64,000 nucleotides of DNA from Amborella trichopoda. Its lineage: Eukaryota; Streptophyta; Magnoliopsida; Amborellales; Amborellaceae. A program made the translations under genes and the position numbers. The stretch spans positions 1,737,301-1,801,300 of the forward strand of contig NW_006496932.1 of assembly GCF_000471905.2 (NCBI RefSeq), given 5' to 3'. Of the stretch, positions 11,708-22,900 are shown piece by piece; the stretch's first letter is position 1; the number at the start of each line of letters is the position of its first letter. Below the pieces are notes generated by a model. That model ran no database searches. It saw nothing but the letters and a program-made list of their open reading frames with translations, and was not told the origin of the DNA.

Positions 11708-14288
11708 CTCTCACAAAACCCTCGCCTCTCACTCTCAATATCGTCTTCTCTCACAAATCCTCCCTCGCTATTCTCTGTGTGTCCTCTCTCACTCTCACAG
11801 ATCCACAAGCGAGGATCCATTTGCAAGCCTCATACAAAATACCTCATCTTTTTTCAAGTGAGGATCCATTTGCAATTTTTAATCTTTTTCAACAAGGTAC
11901 CTTTTTTTTTTTCGCTGGTGTTTATTTTCTTTGTTTTTTTTTTTTTGCTAGTTTATCTTCAACACAGTGTAAAGATTCTTATTCAACAAGGTTATGGGTT
12001 TTATCTTATGATTTTCCGGGATTTTTCCTCTAGGCGGTGCTGATTTTTTTAATTACCAATGCAAATTTTTTTTTCTATGATTTCCCCATGGAAAATTTTT
12101 GCTTTTTTATTTTAGCCTGATTTTATTGAGTATAGGAGCACAATTTGATCTCTAGAAAAATGTTGTAATGCTTTCTTTTTGTTGTATTTTTCTGTTTTTT
12201 TTCTCTTTTTGTTTCTTGCTGGTTTTTTGTGTAGTATGGAAGCACAATTTCCGCTTTATAGTACCCATGCGAAACCCTATTGCAGAGAGTAATTCCATTT
12301 TTAGTGAGAGAGAGAGAGAGCGACTCCCATTGTTTCTGCAATTTATGGAACAAAAGCTCAATCCAAGTCTGCCATTTTTTTGAAACTCCAAGGTCTGTTT
12401 TCTTCACCATAGCCATTGGTCAAAAGCTTTACAGGTCAATTTCATGTTCTTTTGGTTATGAATTTTATACCTTAAAACTTTCATTTTTGAAATTTTAGTG
12501 CAGTTGATTGTTTTCCGAAATATCAGTGAGGTCCTCATTTTCTTGCATAGAAAATTGTGGTAAACTAATTAGTTTACTGTCTTTCTATTTTTTGAGGGAT
12601 TTCTTGTAATTATAGCCTTGATTTGATTTCTTTTATTTGAGGGATTTTAGAAAATTCATTAATTTTGAAGGTCGAAAATTTGATGAGTTTTGATGCGAAG
12701 GCCCCAGCAGAGAGTTTAAAATAGTCTAAATATTTGAAGTTTTAATTATTACGTTAAATTTCACTTTCAATATTTTCTTTTGATTGATATCATGTACTTC
12801 AATAGAAAAAGTAATGAACTTGCATTTCAGATTAAGTTCACACTCTTCCCTGTTATTCGTGACTGATTGCTTTGACATTATGTTATGGGTATCGATGATT
12901 AGTGTTCGGAGAAAGTTCCATGCAGCTATCTTTTGGTCGCACTGATAAGGCCTCTGATAACAGTTGTTAGATATATTATTTGACATTGTAGGTTCCCTTT
13001 TGAATATTGTTAATAGCTTGCAACAGGAGGAAGTATATCTTTCATCCAGTATGTTCAGGTTCATTCTTGTTGTTCATGGGGGAGGTGTTGGGGCCCCATC
13101 CTATGTAGGTTACTTTGGTAATATTTGAAAAGGGATACTGAACTTAGTTGGCATGATTCTTTTAATAATGATGGTTGCCATTGTCGTTAGATGCCTGGAA
13201 ACCGTTCTTTTCGTTTTAATGCATCTGGAGTCATGGCTTACACCTATATCATGCCTATTCAATTAATTGAACTAAACTTATGATCTAAACCATCCAATTT
13301 TTTTTTAAAATAGTATAGATTGAATGTTTTAAACAATCATCTTAATTGGATAGACGTTGATATCAAATCATCTATATTGCAATAGAATGATTAAAAGTAG
13401 GTATTAATCGATTCTGGGAGATAGTTTACCAAAAATTCCAGACATGTGAACCAAACATGGGGAAAAACAGGATTGGAAAATTCTTGCACAGGGAACTGTT
13501 TACATATGAAAACTGTTTTACGTATGCAAATTGTTACACACATGAACCAAACGAGCTATGGCCTCATTGGGGTTATGGCCCTTAATAGAGTAGAATGGCG
13601 GACCAAAATTCGTGTAGCCAATCCCAATTAGTTGGAAAAGGCTTTGACGATGACGATTATGGTAGAACTCTGCTCTGTTACTAATGAAAGCAGAAAATCA
13701 GAGCCTAAGTTAAGCACCGATCAAGAAGCTCTAAGAGGGAATGTTGTTATACTGGGAATCGTAGAAGCCTAGAGTTTTGTTTTGAACTTCGAGAGAGAGA
13801 AGGAAGTCTTGAAAGTTCTGTGTATATATTTTTCTGTGTGAATCTTCTCTCTTATCCGCTCTGTGTAAAAGAGAAGTCTATTTTTCAGGTGCCTCAATGA
13901 CCTGTTTAAAAATGATCCTCCAGAATAATAGGCTAATGCTTCTCTCTTTAACCACAAACTGTTGAAATCAAGTATTATCCGAAACTAATTTAGAAAATTA
14001 TTAATCTCTGCAATATATATTTGAACACTTATCTCTTAAATAAATATGTTACTCTTGCTGTCCTGGGATTCTTCCCCTAAGAATAGGTGTGCCAGCATGA
14101 GGCACCATGGTCACATGCCAACAAGTGGTTCATTTTATGTTGATGTGATGCTTTCACATGTATTTTGCGCATGCTTGAAGCTTGATTATTCAGTTTTCCA
14201 GGACTTAGTATTATACTTTTGATGATTTCCTATTTCATTTTATTGATTTACAGTTTGGCTTTGGATTTTGTAGAAATTTATAGGACAT
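11708..14288 (+). promoter_or_regulatory. Upstream region of FMC1, possible 5' UTR exon(s)
   Basis: CT-rich pyrimidine sequence at 11705-11815 and a GA tract at 12306-12321 resemble plant transcription-start regions. Candidate 5' UTR splice donors follow (for example aacaag|gtacct at about 11897 and ccaag|gtctgt at about 12391). An acceptor-like ttttgtag ends at about 14273, just before the FMC1 start codon, so a long 5' UTR intron is plausible. An 18-bp gaggatccatttgcaa word is duplicated at about 11812 and 11861. An RTE LINE tail lies at 13545-13660. All of this is inference without transcript data. Confidence 0.3.
13545..13660 (+). mobile_element. RTE-type LINE 3' end fragment
   Basis: gtgtagccaatcccaattag followed by ttggaaaaggctttgacgatgacg is the highly conserved 3' tail of plant RTE LINEs (family form: TAGCCgACCCCAAtTAGTTGGGa...AAGGCTTTG with a short trinucleotide tail). 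Only the tail is present. Confidence 0.75.
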
Positions 14289-15188
14289 ATGGAAGCTCTC
14301 ACAGCATATCGCCACTTGCTCAAAGCTATTGATAAACATATTGGGAAAGATGGCAATAAGAGACATTTTAGGGATTTTGTGGTTCAAGAGTTCAGAAAAA
14401 ACTCTAAGATTTCGGATCCTACTGATATTCAACAGAAGATAAAACTGGCGAAGGATTACATGTTTCTCCTCACCAGTGTTCATCATCATCAGGTAATGAT
14501 CTAAGACTCTTTTAAGTTCTGCAATTTGCCAAAAAAAACATGTTCTTTTTCTGGGTAAATAAAAAAGTTTAAATTTGGCAAAGAATTAGATACATATCTG
14601 TTATTTTTGTTGCTTTCCGGTCTTTGATTGTTACCTGATACTTTAACACATTTGTTTGACTCCGAGTTCTTATGCAAAAAGGAACACTAGCCCACTAGTA
14701 GATGGCCCCTAACTCCAATTTTTCGGCCCAAATTAGCTTTGAAGGCTGTTAATTTAGAGTTCACACTTAGAATCACCCAAGTTTCAAAATCCTAGATTTC
14801 ATTCCAGGCTTTCCCTCTAATTTGAGGTAACTGGGGTGGAAGCGGAATTTTCTTGCAAGAAATCTGCAAGCTAGAAAAGTGGTGTGCTCCTTGATCGTGG
14901 CTTCTTAGCCTCATTTGCAAAGATTGCTCAGATGTAACTTTTCACGCTAAACCTGTGATCTTCACAAATATATGTGCTTCTAATTCAGTGATTGTCAGCC
15001 TCATTTGTGGAATCTTCTTCTCTCATGATGTCCTAATATTGAACTGAGCCCTAAATTCTTAAATGGCTTTGTAGGATCTGCTGTTCTCTTACAATATCGC
15101 TGTGGATAGAGAAGGTGAAATGAAGAGGACCATAACAAAGTCAGCTGCTAGTGTCGGTCTTCAGCTTCCTGATGTCTATCAACCATGA
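14289..15188 (+). CDS. FMC1: FMC1-type mitochondrial ATP synthase assembly factor (LYR family)
   Basis: Two coding exons, 14289-14492 and 15075-15188, joined by a GT-AG intron in phase 0, give 105 aa. Exon 1 encodes a LYR-like N terminus (MEALTAYRHLLKAI) followed by HFRDFVVQEFRKN and a helical stretch ending LLTSVHHHQ. Exon 2 gives a conserved tail (EGEMKRTITKSAASVGLQLP), which matches the FMC1 family signature ending in VGLKLP in animals. FMC1 helps assemble the F1 part of mitochondrial ATP synthase in fungi and animals. The role in this plant is inferred by homology. No N-terminal targeting extension is evident, as is usual for LYR proteins. An AATAAA box near 15515 could serve polyadenylation. 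The gene converges with CRD1, about 1 kb between stop codons. Confidence 0.88.
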
Positions 15189-16231
15189 GAGTTTCTTTAC
15201 TAAGGTCCTGGTTTTTGGCATAAATCTTTCTTTCAATGTCTTCTTGTTCATATAGAGCTGATGGTTGAGATTCGAACATTGCAGACGTAGAATTGGAAAT
15301 CCATTGTTGATGCTTTTCCTTTCTAGAGAGAGCCAAAGCACATGGCTCTAGGGTGTTCTTGCCCAATTTCTAATGTACGAGAAAATAATGAGGGTTCATT
15401 CCAGATCAATTTTGATAGTGGAGCCTTTGTTTCAGAGGAGTGATTAATTAAGGTGACCAACTGATGGTGTTTTCTTGGAGTAGTTACGCATGCAAGCCTC
15501 TTTCTTTTATGAGTAATAAAAAATTTTATTCGCCATTTTGGTCAATGTTATTTTTCTAGCCAGTGAACAAAGTGGCCAAAACCTCATCTTTAAGGGCAGT
15601 AATTGTTTTATCGTATTTTTCTGCTCTTTCCACTGTCTCTCTGTATTTTTCTACTCATTTGGTTCCCTATGTCTCTCTGTGAGTACTTGCATATGGGTGT
15701 TTGTTTGCGTGCATGGCTCTGTGGTCTTTAGCTCTGTGGTCTTTAGCGGCATCTTGACATTCTTAAATCTTTTATAAGTTCATAACTGTGTTGAAACTGC
15801 TCAAGTTCTTAGTCCATTATTTCTCCAGATATCAGCTTGCCTATGCACAAGCAATAAATGCCTCTTTATGGTCGATAATTTGTGCTAATTCTTGAGGGGG
15901 GGCAAGGTGTATATGATATTTGAGCAGGGCTGCTATCAAATCATTATGCAGGGATATTTTTTTCATTTGTACTAGAAGTCAAGAATCATGCTCTTTCAGT
16001 ACATACAGTGATCAGCCAATCAACAAAGAGAGAACCATGCGACATCCCCGTTTCTCTCTCTATGTCATCAGAAAAACTCTTAAGCTGCGAACAGATTTAC
16101 AACCCCACCAAAAACAGGAAGAAACACAAAACACTTGATACAAAAGAAAACTTCATAGCTGAAATGATACATACAGACACTGACTCTTATATACGAGTTA
16201 ATCTGGCTCAAATAATACCAAAACCGTGAAA
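15189..16231. other. 3' UTRs / intergenic between convergent FMC1 and CRD1
   Basis: No further gene recognised. Contains the FMC1 3' UTR (candidate AATAAA near 15515) and, next to 16231, the CRD1 3' UTR on the other strand. Some pyrimidine-rich sequence at 15610-15770 with a short duplicated ctctgtggtctttag at about 15716-15745. Confidence 0.45.
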
Positions 16232-19200
16232 TTAATACACGAGCTGAGGCTCAAACTCTGCAAAATCAACAGACCCGGACTCAATTGGGGGCATCAAGTA
16301 AGCAGCTAAAAGCTCAGAAGCCAGAGCTGCAATGAGAGGGACCCTCTGTATGTTCTTGACCAGGGCAGGAGCATCACTCTCACCCACTGCAAGAAGCTTT
16401 TGATTGATTTCCACCATTCTGTCGAGCTTCCTCTTGAACTCTGGGTTCTCAACATCGAGCACAGCTGGGAAAATCCTAGCAGTTGTGCGGTTTGTCTGCA
16501 AAGCCACAAGTTTGTGAAAGGTAATGACTATGTGTCGCTCTCTTTCTAGATATGGCAAGTTTGTAGGATTCTAGATTGAAGTTGGTGAAAGAGTATGGAG
16601 CATTTGTTGATTTGCTTTCCGGACATGGATGAGTTCCAACAATTTGTGCCGGAAGTTTATGAATGGGCATGGTTCATTAGCTCCTCTTGTCTCTCTAGGT
16701 ATGGCTGTGGCCAACTCCAAATGTTTTTGCTGGAAGTTGGCAAATGGGTATGGTGGAGTTGCTGCTTTCATTCGCTTTACGTAGATTAGATAATTTTGTC
16801 AGGGGTTTGCGACCAGGTATGGGTTGTTTCCATTTTCTATGATTCTTATCCGTGTATGTCTCCATGTTCAAGTAATTTTGGCTAGAATTTCGCAAATGAA
16901 TATGGATCATTTCATGCTTTCTGTGTTCAAGTGTTTCTAGTGGCAAAACAAGTATGGGTCTTCTGAAGCCTTTAACCCAAAATTCTCTCTCTCTCTCACT
17001 GGTCTGGTGTGTGCTTGTGCGTGTGTTTATCTCGATTCTCTGGTTTGGTGTGTGCTTGTGCGTGTGATTACCTCGATGATAACATGCATATCAAACTCCT
17101 TGGTGTTAAGGCCAATGCCTTCATAGAAGGCAGTTCTCTGGCAGTCATTCAGGTACATTGTCACATACACCTGCACCACATATCGCCGGGAAAAAAAAAA
17201 AAAAATATTGTGAGAAAGATGTCATAAATGGAAGAGATTACAAGACTATAAAAGGAAACATAAAAAATGTGAAAACCCAAAAAAACAAAAAAATCAGAGA
17301 ACAAAAAAGTGGGAAAGCTAACAGGAATTGTTCTGAGGACAGCAATTGTGTTTCAACCCTCTTTTTGTACTTGGTAATGAAAAAAACAAGGGTAATTTAT
17401 CACCAATACCTTAGATTCAAACTATTTAACCCTAAGCTCATTTTCTTTATCTAAATTCAAATGGCTGTAATCAACTTTCAAAGAGTCCATCAAAATCCAC
17501 ATCAAAAGGAGTTTTAAAACCTATGAATTTAAACCCAAAATGAAATGTTAAATAGTTTAACTTTTAAAAATGTTTTGATATTTTACCAATTTATTCAAGG
17601 GTGCAGTTGGCATACGAATGCATCCGTAGAGGTAAGATGCACCTTCAAATTTTATCATGGTATATAATTTTGATGTAAAATGTTCTTAGGATTATCTCAA
17701 AATCTATTTTTATATCTAATTATAAAATTTTAAATTTTAAAAATGGTTAAAATCAAGTAGATCTATAAACATATGAAAATCTTGAAAATGGATGGTGTAG
17801 ATAATATGTTGTAAAATGTACAGACTTAAAAGTCTTTTTATTTTTTATAATCATACATCTCAATGTCGAGATGATCAATTAAAGGGTTTTTCAACATTAA
17901 AACTACCTTTTTCGATGGATTTTTTATGGGCATGCGTAGTTCTACATTATAAGGTAGCAACCTTAAATAAACTTTCTCCATTATTCAATAAATAACTTAA
18001 AAACACCATCATTACAAAAGCCATACAAACTTGCACACCATACACATACTACCAATAAATAAGACACATACAAGAGAAAGAAGTAAAGAATCAATGTGAA
18101 AGTGGAGTAGGAAAGAAGAAAAACTTACAGACAAGCAGAAGAAGCGAGACCAGAGCTTGGCCTTCCAGTCATTCAAGAACTGAGGCTGAGCCTTCATTAG
18201 AGCAGAGAAGAAGTCCCCATGCCTATTCTCATCTTGGCACCAATTCTCAAAGTACTTGAAAATTGGGTAAACTTGGTACTCTGGGTTTTCCTTGAGGTGC
18301 CTGTAAATTGTAATGTATCTCCAATACCCGATTTTCTCTGATAAATAAGTCGCGTAAAATATGAATTTTGGCTTGAAAAATGTGTATTTTCTCGCTTTCG
18401 TGAGGAATCCGAGGTCCAACGCCAGATTAAAATCAGATAACCCCTTGTTCAAGAACCTGCAAACAGTAATTCAACATTGTGATTTTTATTTATTTTTTTT
18501 AATTCAGGGGAGTTTTTTTTTTTTGTTCTTTATTTTCTTAGCAATGAATTTGTGGGTAATTATTTTCACTTACCCTGCATGCCTTGCTTCGTCCCTTGAC
18601 ATCAGAGAGAAAATCTCAGCCACCACAGGGTTGGTTTTCTGTTGAATCAATTCTCATACGTAAATAGAAAAATATAAAAAATTTCCCCAAATAAAAAAAT
18701 ATTGAAAAATTTATCCCAAAAGAACCAAAATTTCCAAAAATCTTCCCAAAGAAAAAAAATGTAAAGTAAAAGATGGGTTTTTGCCGAATTTTCTACCATA
18801 TACAAGAGAAACGTCATACTTAATTATAGAGGAAGTTTATACAAGGTGTCAACCTCGAAGTGAGACACATTAAAAATTTATCTAAAAAAATTATTTTGGT
18901 GCTGAAAAATCCTCTAATTGATCACCTTGACCTTGAGTTATATAGGTGTGAAAAAAAAACGAAAAAAAAAAGATTTAAGTCTTAAAAATAATGCATTTGT
19001 AACTCATTACTAAACCATCCATTTTCAAGATTTTCAAAAATTTATAGATTTGCTCGATACACTATTTTTCAAAGTTTTAAGTTTATGATAACATAACTCA
19101 TCTTCCCGCAAGATTTAAAAGTATGTCTTATTTTGATTGTTTAAGGTGGAGGCCTTGTATACACGGCACCCACTTACTCATTCATGTATCTTTTGTTTAA

Positions 19201-20339
19201 GGTGGCCTCCTTATATAACCACACCCATTTATTTATTCATCTATGTATGTTTAATTGAGTACCAATCAATCCCATCTTTTTTTTTTCTTTTTTCTTTTTT
19301 TTAAATCTACCAATCAATCCCATTTTTTTTTTAAAAAATCTAAAATGGGTGAGGTTCGCATAAGATGTCAACCTAATACTATTCAAATATGGTGCACTTC
19401 AAAACTACGCCAAAAATGCAGTTTCGGTGCCACAAAGCCTTGACACAATATTGCCCCCAATTATTAAATTTAAAGTTCCAGAGATGGTGACGATCAAACA
19501 AATCTATAAACACTGGAAATTATTAAAAATGGATTGTCTGAATAATACTTTAGAAGATGAACTATTTTTAGTACTCAAAATTCCTTTTTTTGTTTTTTCA
19601 TGGCTATGAATCTCGAGGTCAAGATCGATTGACCTTTTAAAAACAACCATTTCGGATGGGTTTTTTTTTTTTGGTGATGACACTTTGTATAAACTTTTTC
19701 CATCAAAAGAATCTCAATAACCTAATTTAGATTAAAATAGTTCTCCACTTTGCTTATTAAAATTTACTGACATCGCCTTCCAGGTACCTACACTATAGCA
19801 TTGCTACAAGGGCATTTTAGTAACTTTTTTCGTCGATAATAAAAAAAGTTCAACCCAAAATGTATTTACACAGAGAGATCCCCTACCTTAAGGCGACGAC
19901 CAAGCTCCTTGTAAAGAAGAAATCCTGAGAACTCAGCAGTACAGGACCTCTCCAGAAACTCGACAAAGATTTGGCGAAGCGGCCCCTGAATTTTATCAGC
20001 CGCTTCCTTGAATTCCTTGTTCCGAACGAAGTGGGTCTGGTTATAATCAGTCTTGAATTCTTGCAAGAGAGCTTCGAACTCAGATTGGTTGAGGTTCTTG
20101 TTGATTTCAGTGTTGAAAAGGGTCTCCATTTCGTCGAAATCGGTGGTGTAAAACCTTGGGGCGAGCAGAGTCTCTTTGATGGCGGCTTTCCCCGATTTCT
20201 TAGTGGTTTCCTTGGCTTGGGTGGCGGCCATTTTGGGGCTGAATCTGTAGGTGGTTCTGCTAAATTTAGCAGAGGTTTTGAGAGGGGAAGTTTCAGGCTT
20301 GAAAGAGATGGGTTTCAGGAGGGCCATTTCGGCTGCCAT
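16232..20339 (-). CDS. CRD1: Mg-protoporphyrin IX monomethyl ester [oxidative] cyclase, chloroplast
   Basis: Five exons: 20339-19887, 18638-18574, 18456-18129, 17170-17072, 16495-16232. All introns are GT-AG with consistent phases, giving 402 aa (family about 405-410). This is the diiron AcsF/CHL27 subunit, which forms the fifth (isocyclic) ring of chlorophyll, turning Mg-protoporphyrin IX monomethyl ester into protochlorophyllide with O2. Residues 1 to about 45 are Ser/Thr/Lys-rich, like a chloroplast transit peptide. Mature-protein landmarks are the [15 protein letters not shown] block (62-76), [14 protein letters not shown] with a ligand Glu (132-145), EARH (168-171), WCQDENRH (245-252) and the C terminus [19 protein letters not shown]. 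The carboxylate and histidine ligands of the diiron centre are all present, so the enzyme looks intact. It acts at chloroplast membranes with LCAA/YCF54. Introns 1 and 3 hold MITEs and intron 4 has decayed tandem repeats. Confidence 0.98.
16530..16960. repeat. Diverged tandem repeats in CRD1 intron 4
   Basis: At least four degenerate units share a core like ggaagttggcaaatgggtatgg (variants near 16582, 16650, 16733, 16889 and possibly 16933), spaced about 70-150 bp apart. Non-coding and intronic. Units are too diverged to set an exact period by eye. Confidence 0.5.
16999..17079. repeat. 41-bp tandem duplication spanning the CRD1 exon 4 splice donor
   Basis: ctggtttggtgtgtgcttgt at 17040 repeats ctggtctggtgtgtgcttgt at 16999. 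The right copy contains the true exon 4 end and donor (on the minus strand GAG|GTAATC). The left, intronic copy has the corresponding position changed to GAG|ATAAAC, which removes the GT. Confidence 0.8.
17597..17985 (-). mobile_element. MITE of the recurrent window family (copy B), in CRD1 intron 3
   Basis: Nearly collinear with copy A at 1250-1655. The left end aagggtgcagttggcata, the core catacatctcaatgtcgaga and the right end aataaactttctccatta are all present. It lies within the third intron of CRD1. Confidence 0.75.
18829..19172 (+). mobile_element. MITE of the recurrent window family (copy F), in CRD1 intron 1
   Basis: The left end gaggaagtttatacaagg and the right end cttgtatacacggcaccca fit the family termini. 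The internal block attttcaagattttcaaaaa and the ctcgatacactatttttcaa box are shared with other copies. It is more diverged than copies A and B. Confidence 0.55.
19340..19705 (-). mobile_element. MITE of the recurrent window family (copy G), in CRD1 intron 1
   Basis: The left end aaaatgggtgaggttcgcat, the interior aatctataaacactggaaat with tggctatgaatctcgaggtc, and the right end tgtataaactttttccatc are family features. It is the second copy in the same intron, after two T-rich runs with duplicated accaatcaatcccat at 19261 and 19309. Confidence 0.55.
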
Positions 20340-20520
20340 TTTTGGAGTTGGGTTTTGGGGGAGGAAGGTTTTTGCTGATTTTTTTGGGGGTGAGGAAGTT
20401 TTAGCAGAGGATTTGGAGGAGGTTTTAGCAGAGGTTTTGGAGGCCTCTCTCTTTCTCTCTCTCTGTTTTCTTCTTTAGAGTGAGAAGGGAGTGTAAGAAG
20501 GATAGGAGGTGGAGTTTGAT
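20340..20520 (-). promoter_or_regulatory. 5' UTR/promoter-proximal region of CRD1
   Basis: Immediately upstream of the CRD1 ATG. It is GA-rich on the coding strand (tract near 20444-20464), the usual composition of plant leader sequences. No light-responsive element was identified with certainty. Confidence 0.35.
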
Positions 20521-20757
20521 TGGTGGGTTGTCGTGTGATCTGATCCGTTGGGAATCCATGTCATGAGACGACAGACTGACACGTGGCAATATTTTTTATG
20601 GTCTACCACTCTCTGAATTATCTTGTGGTGAAATTTATAAATTTTGGTATCTTTTTTCCATTTTAGTGTTTAAAAAATCGTCAAAATTGGATTGGACGGA
20701 TTCGGATTCCAACATTAGGTCGTGAATCCGGATTGAAGAACCCCAAATCACATGGTT

Positions 20758-21075
20758 GTTAAGACCAGATCACCAACCTAGACTACCTGGTCTCATTGGC
20801 CGGAGAGCTGACCAATGTCTTGACAAGTTTAATCTAAAACAAAAATATAGTTCGGCAAAAAACTGGTCATATCTAATATTTGACTGATTTAATCAATTGG
20901 ATTATTCATTTTGACTAGTTAAACAAAATTGAAAAGCACTTTTGCTATATTTTATATTTTTAAATTTATATTCGTATTTTTTAGTATTTTTTTAAAATAT
21001 AGTCCAATTAAGTCGAATTAATTTTGATTATATCAGACCTTTCACCGATTCGATGACTACTCCGATCTTGATAAG
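20758..21075. mobile_element. Non-autonomous TIR element (GTTAYCAAGA family, copy 2)
   Basis: Left end gttaagaccagatc, right end ccgatcttgataa. Size and interior style (accaacctagactacctggtc at the left, attcgatgactactccgatc at the right) match the element at 3495-3821. No coding capacity. Confidence 0.55.
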
Positions 21076-21112
21076 TATGCCAAAGGGAAATTAACAAAAA
21101 AAAAAAAAATCT

Positions 21113-21498
21113 TTATAAATAAGGTTTGCATAATGTTGTAACTTCAAACAATAAATAAGACCCACCTCCAAATTTTATTATAAGATGTAATTTTGTGGTT
21201 AAAAAATTTTAGAATTTTTTGAGAATTTTTTTTTTGTTCTCTAATTATAAAATTAAAAACTTAAAAAATAGTTCCAAGTAGATGTATAAGTATAACCGCA
21301 TGAAAAACTTGAAAAATGGATGCTCCAGCTAATATGTTGTAGGATGTACTATTTTTCAGATTTGAAATATATATTTTATTTATTTCCATACATCTCGATA
21401 TCGAGATAATCGATTAGATGGTTTTCCAACATCAAATATTTTTTTTTTTTTTCCTTTTTTTTGACATACACCTTAATTCTATAACTAAAAAAGAGTTC
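21113..21498 (-). mobile_element. MITE of the recurrent window family (copy H), cut by the assembly gap
   Basis: The interior acatctcgatatcgagataa, tgaaaaacttgaaaaatgga and caaattttattataagatg match copies A and B. The right terminus is lost in the run of N that follows. Confidence 0.6.
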
Positions 21499-21518
21499 NN
21501 NNNNNNNNNNNNNNNNNN
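21499..21518. other. Assembly gap (20 N)
   Basis: Twenty consecutive N. The true gap size is unknown; a fixed 20-N spacer is a common scaffolding convention. Confidence 0.98.
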
Positions 21519-21737
21519 TATATATTATTATTATTTATTTTTCCAATCTAGGTTCAACCTACCACTTCACTAAAAAAGAAAAAAAAACGTTTGAACACTA
21601 ACCACCCTATATTACTATTTATTTTATTCTCACCAAATCCATATTTGTGTTGCTAATTTCTGTACACGGACATGGTGATATGAAGCCCAATACCCTGGCT
21701 AGAATTACATACACAACCTACCTATTGTGTTACTAGT

Positions 21738-22165
21738 GTGTCGTGACTCGACCGAATAACTTGGCCTCGCCCAAGTGGCGAGCGAATTGAGTGCCCAACT
21801 CGCCCCAACCTTAAATCCCATCAAATTTTTTTAAAAAATAGAAAAAATCTAAAAAAAATAGAAATCTGTGTTCTGACCAATACCCAAGCGCAAATCTTAG
21901 AGAAAGAAAGAGAGAGAGAGAAGAGATGTTCTGAAATTTTGGTGAAAATAGGGCTAACCCATGAATCTCTCTCTCTTTCTTGTTTTCTTCTTCATTTATT
22001 TCTTTTGCATCTTCCTTGATAAAATCCCCTATCCAATCACCACCGTAGGAAAGAATCCTTCAGGGGTTAAGACAAGCGAAGCGAGTCCACTCGGACTCGC
22101 CAAGTAACCTGGCTCGGGCCAGGGCTGGGTCCGAGTCACGAGCCGAGTTGTGAAACATTGGGTGA
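21738..22165. mobile_element. GC-rich TIR element with GTGACTCGRCC-like ends
   Basis: tcgtgactcgaccgaataac near the left and gtccgagtcacgagccgagt near the right are inverted relatives. Both sides carry cgcccaagt/ggcgagt words. A similar layout recurs at about 29945-30445. The centre is AT-rich with a GA tract (21900-21925). Probably a MITE; boundaries are approximate. Confidence 0.45.
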
Positions 22166-22639
22166 TACTTTCATTTATGGTTTTCCTTACCGTTTATGTA
22201 ATTGCAACATAACCGTGGCTTTAAATTGGGAAAATATGGCTTAAGGGGTTAAAACCTCCGAGAAAAATTATTAAAGTCAAATGGTTCGAAATTAAATTAG
22301 AGGGTTACTGTTTTTTTTAGTTTCTTTAAGAAGGTTCTTAAGTGAAATGAAAAAAAAAACAAAATTCCTCAAATTTAATTAAGATCATTTTACCCCTTTA
22401 ATAACTTTCCCTTAAATGATATTTTTCCCTTTAAAATTCCCATATCCATGGGGTGCATAATGTAGCATAACTTTTTCGACAGTACACTACTGCAATGTAC
22501 CAACGTGGAAACTAGGAGCGCAACTTGCAAAGGGCCAGGACCAGACCAAGGCCTAGACACAAACAAACGCAGGCTGGCCCCTGTCATTTTTGAAAAAACC
22601 AAAAATGTACATTACATAAGTGATTTACATTGTATGCAA
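22166..22639. other. Intergenic, nothing recognised
   Basis: AT-rich sequence with a short higher-GC patch at 22500-22580. No gene with recognisable similarity. Confidence 0.4.
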
Positions 22640-22900
22640 ATTACATAATTTCATCATCATCGTTAAAACCTTATCCTAATTAATTGAAATTCGCTACATA
22701 AAACTTATTTTGCCATTTTGCTTTATCAATGGTTATACGTTCAGTAAGACCATAAGACCTCATATCTTTACTCACTAATTCCATTCATGTCCTTTTGAGC
22801 ATTCTTCTTACTCTTTTAAAGTCCGCTACTTGAACAAAATCGCACATCATAACCAATGTTGTATTGGATATGTACTACACATGGACAGTCCCCTTAAATC
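22640..22900 (-). mobile_element. RTE-type LINE 3' fragment
   Basis: catcatcatcgttaaaacct followed by tatcctaattaattgaaatt is the reverse complement of the plant RTE 3' tail. The following stretch (atctttactcactaattcc; ccaatgttgtattggatatg) parallels the RTE fragment at 32830-33520. Strongly decayed. Confidence 0.65.

Noticed and set aside
12966-13130. Short open stretch after a TTGTAG acceptor-like site (about 13000-13110)
   Set aside because: No similarity to a known protein and no matching upstream exon; likely chance.
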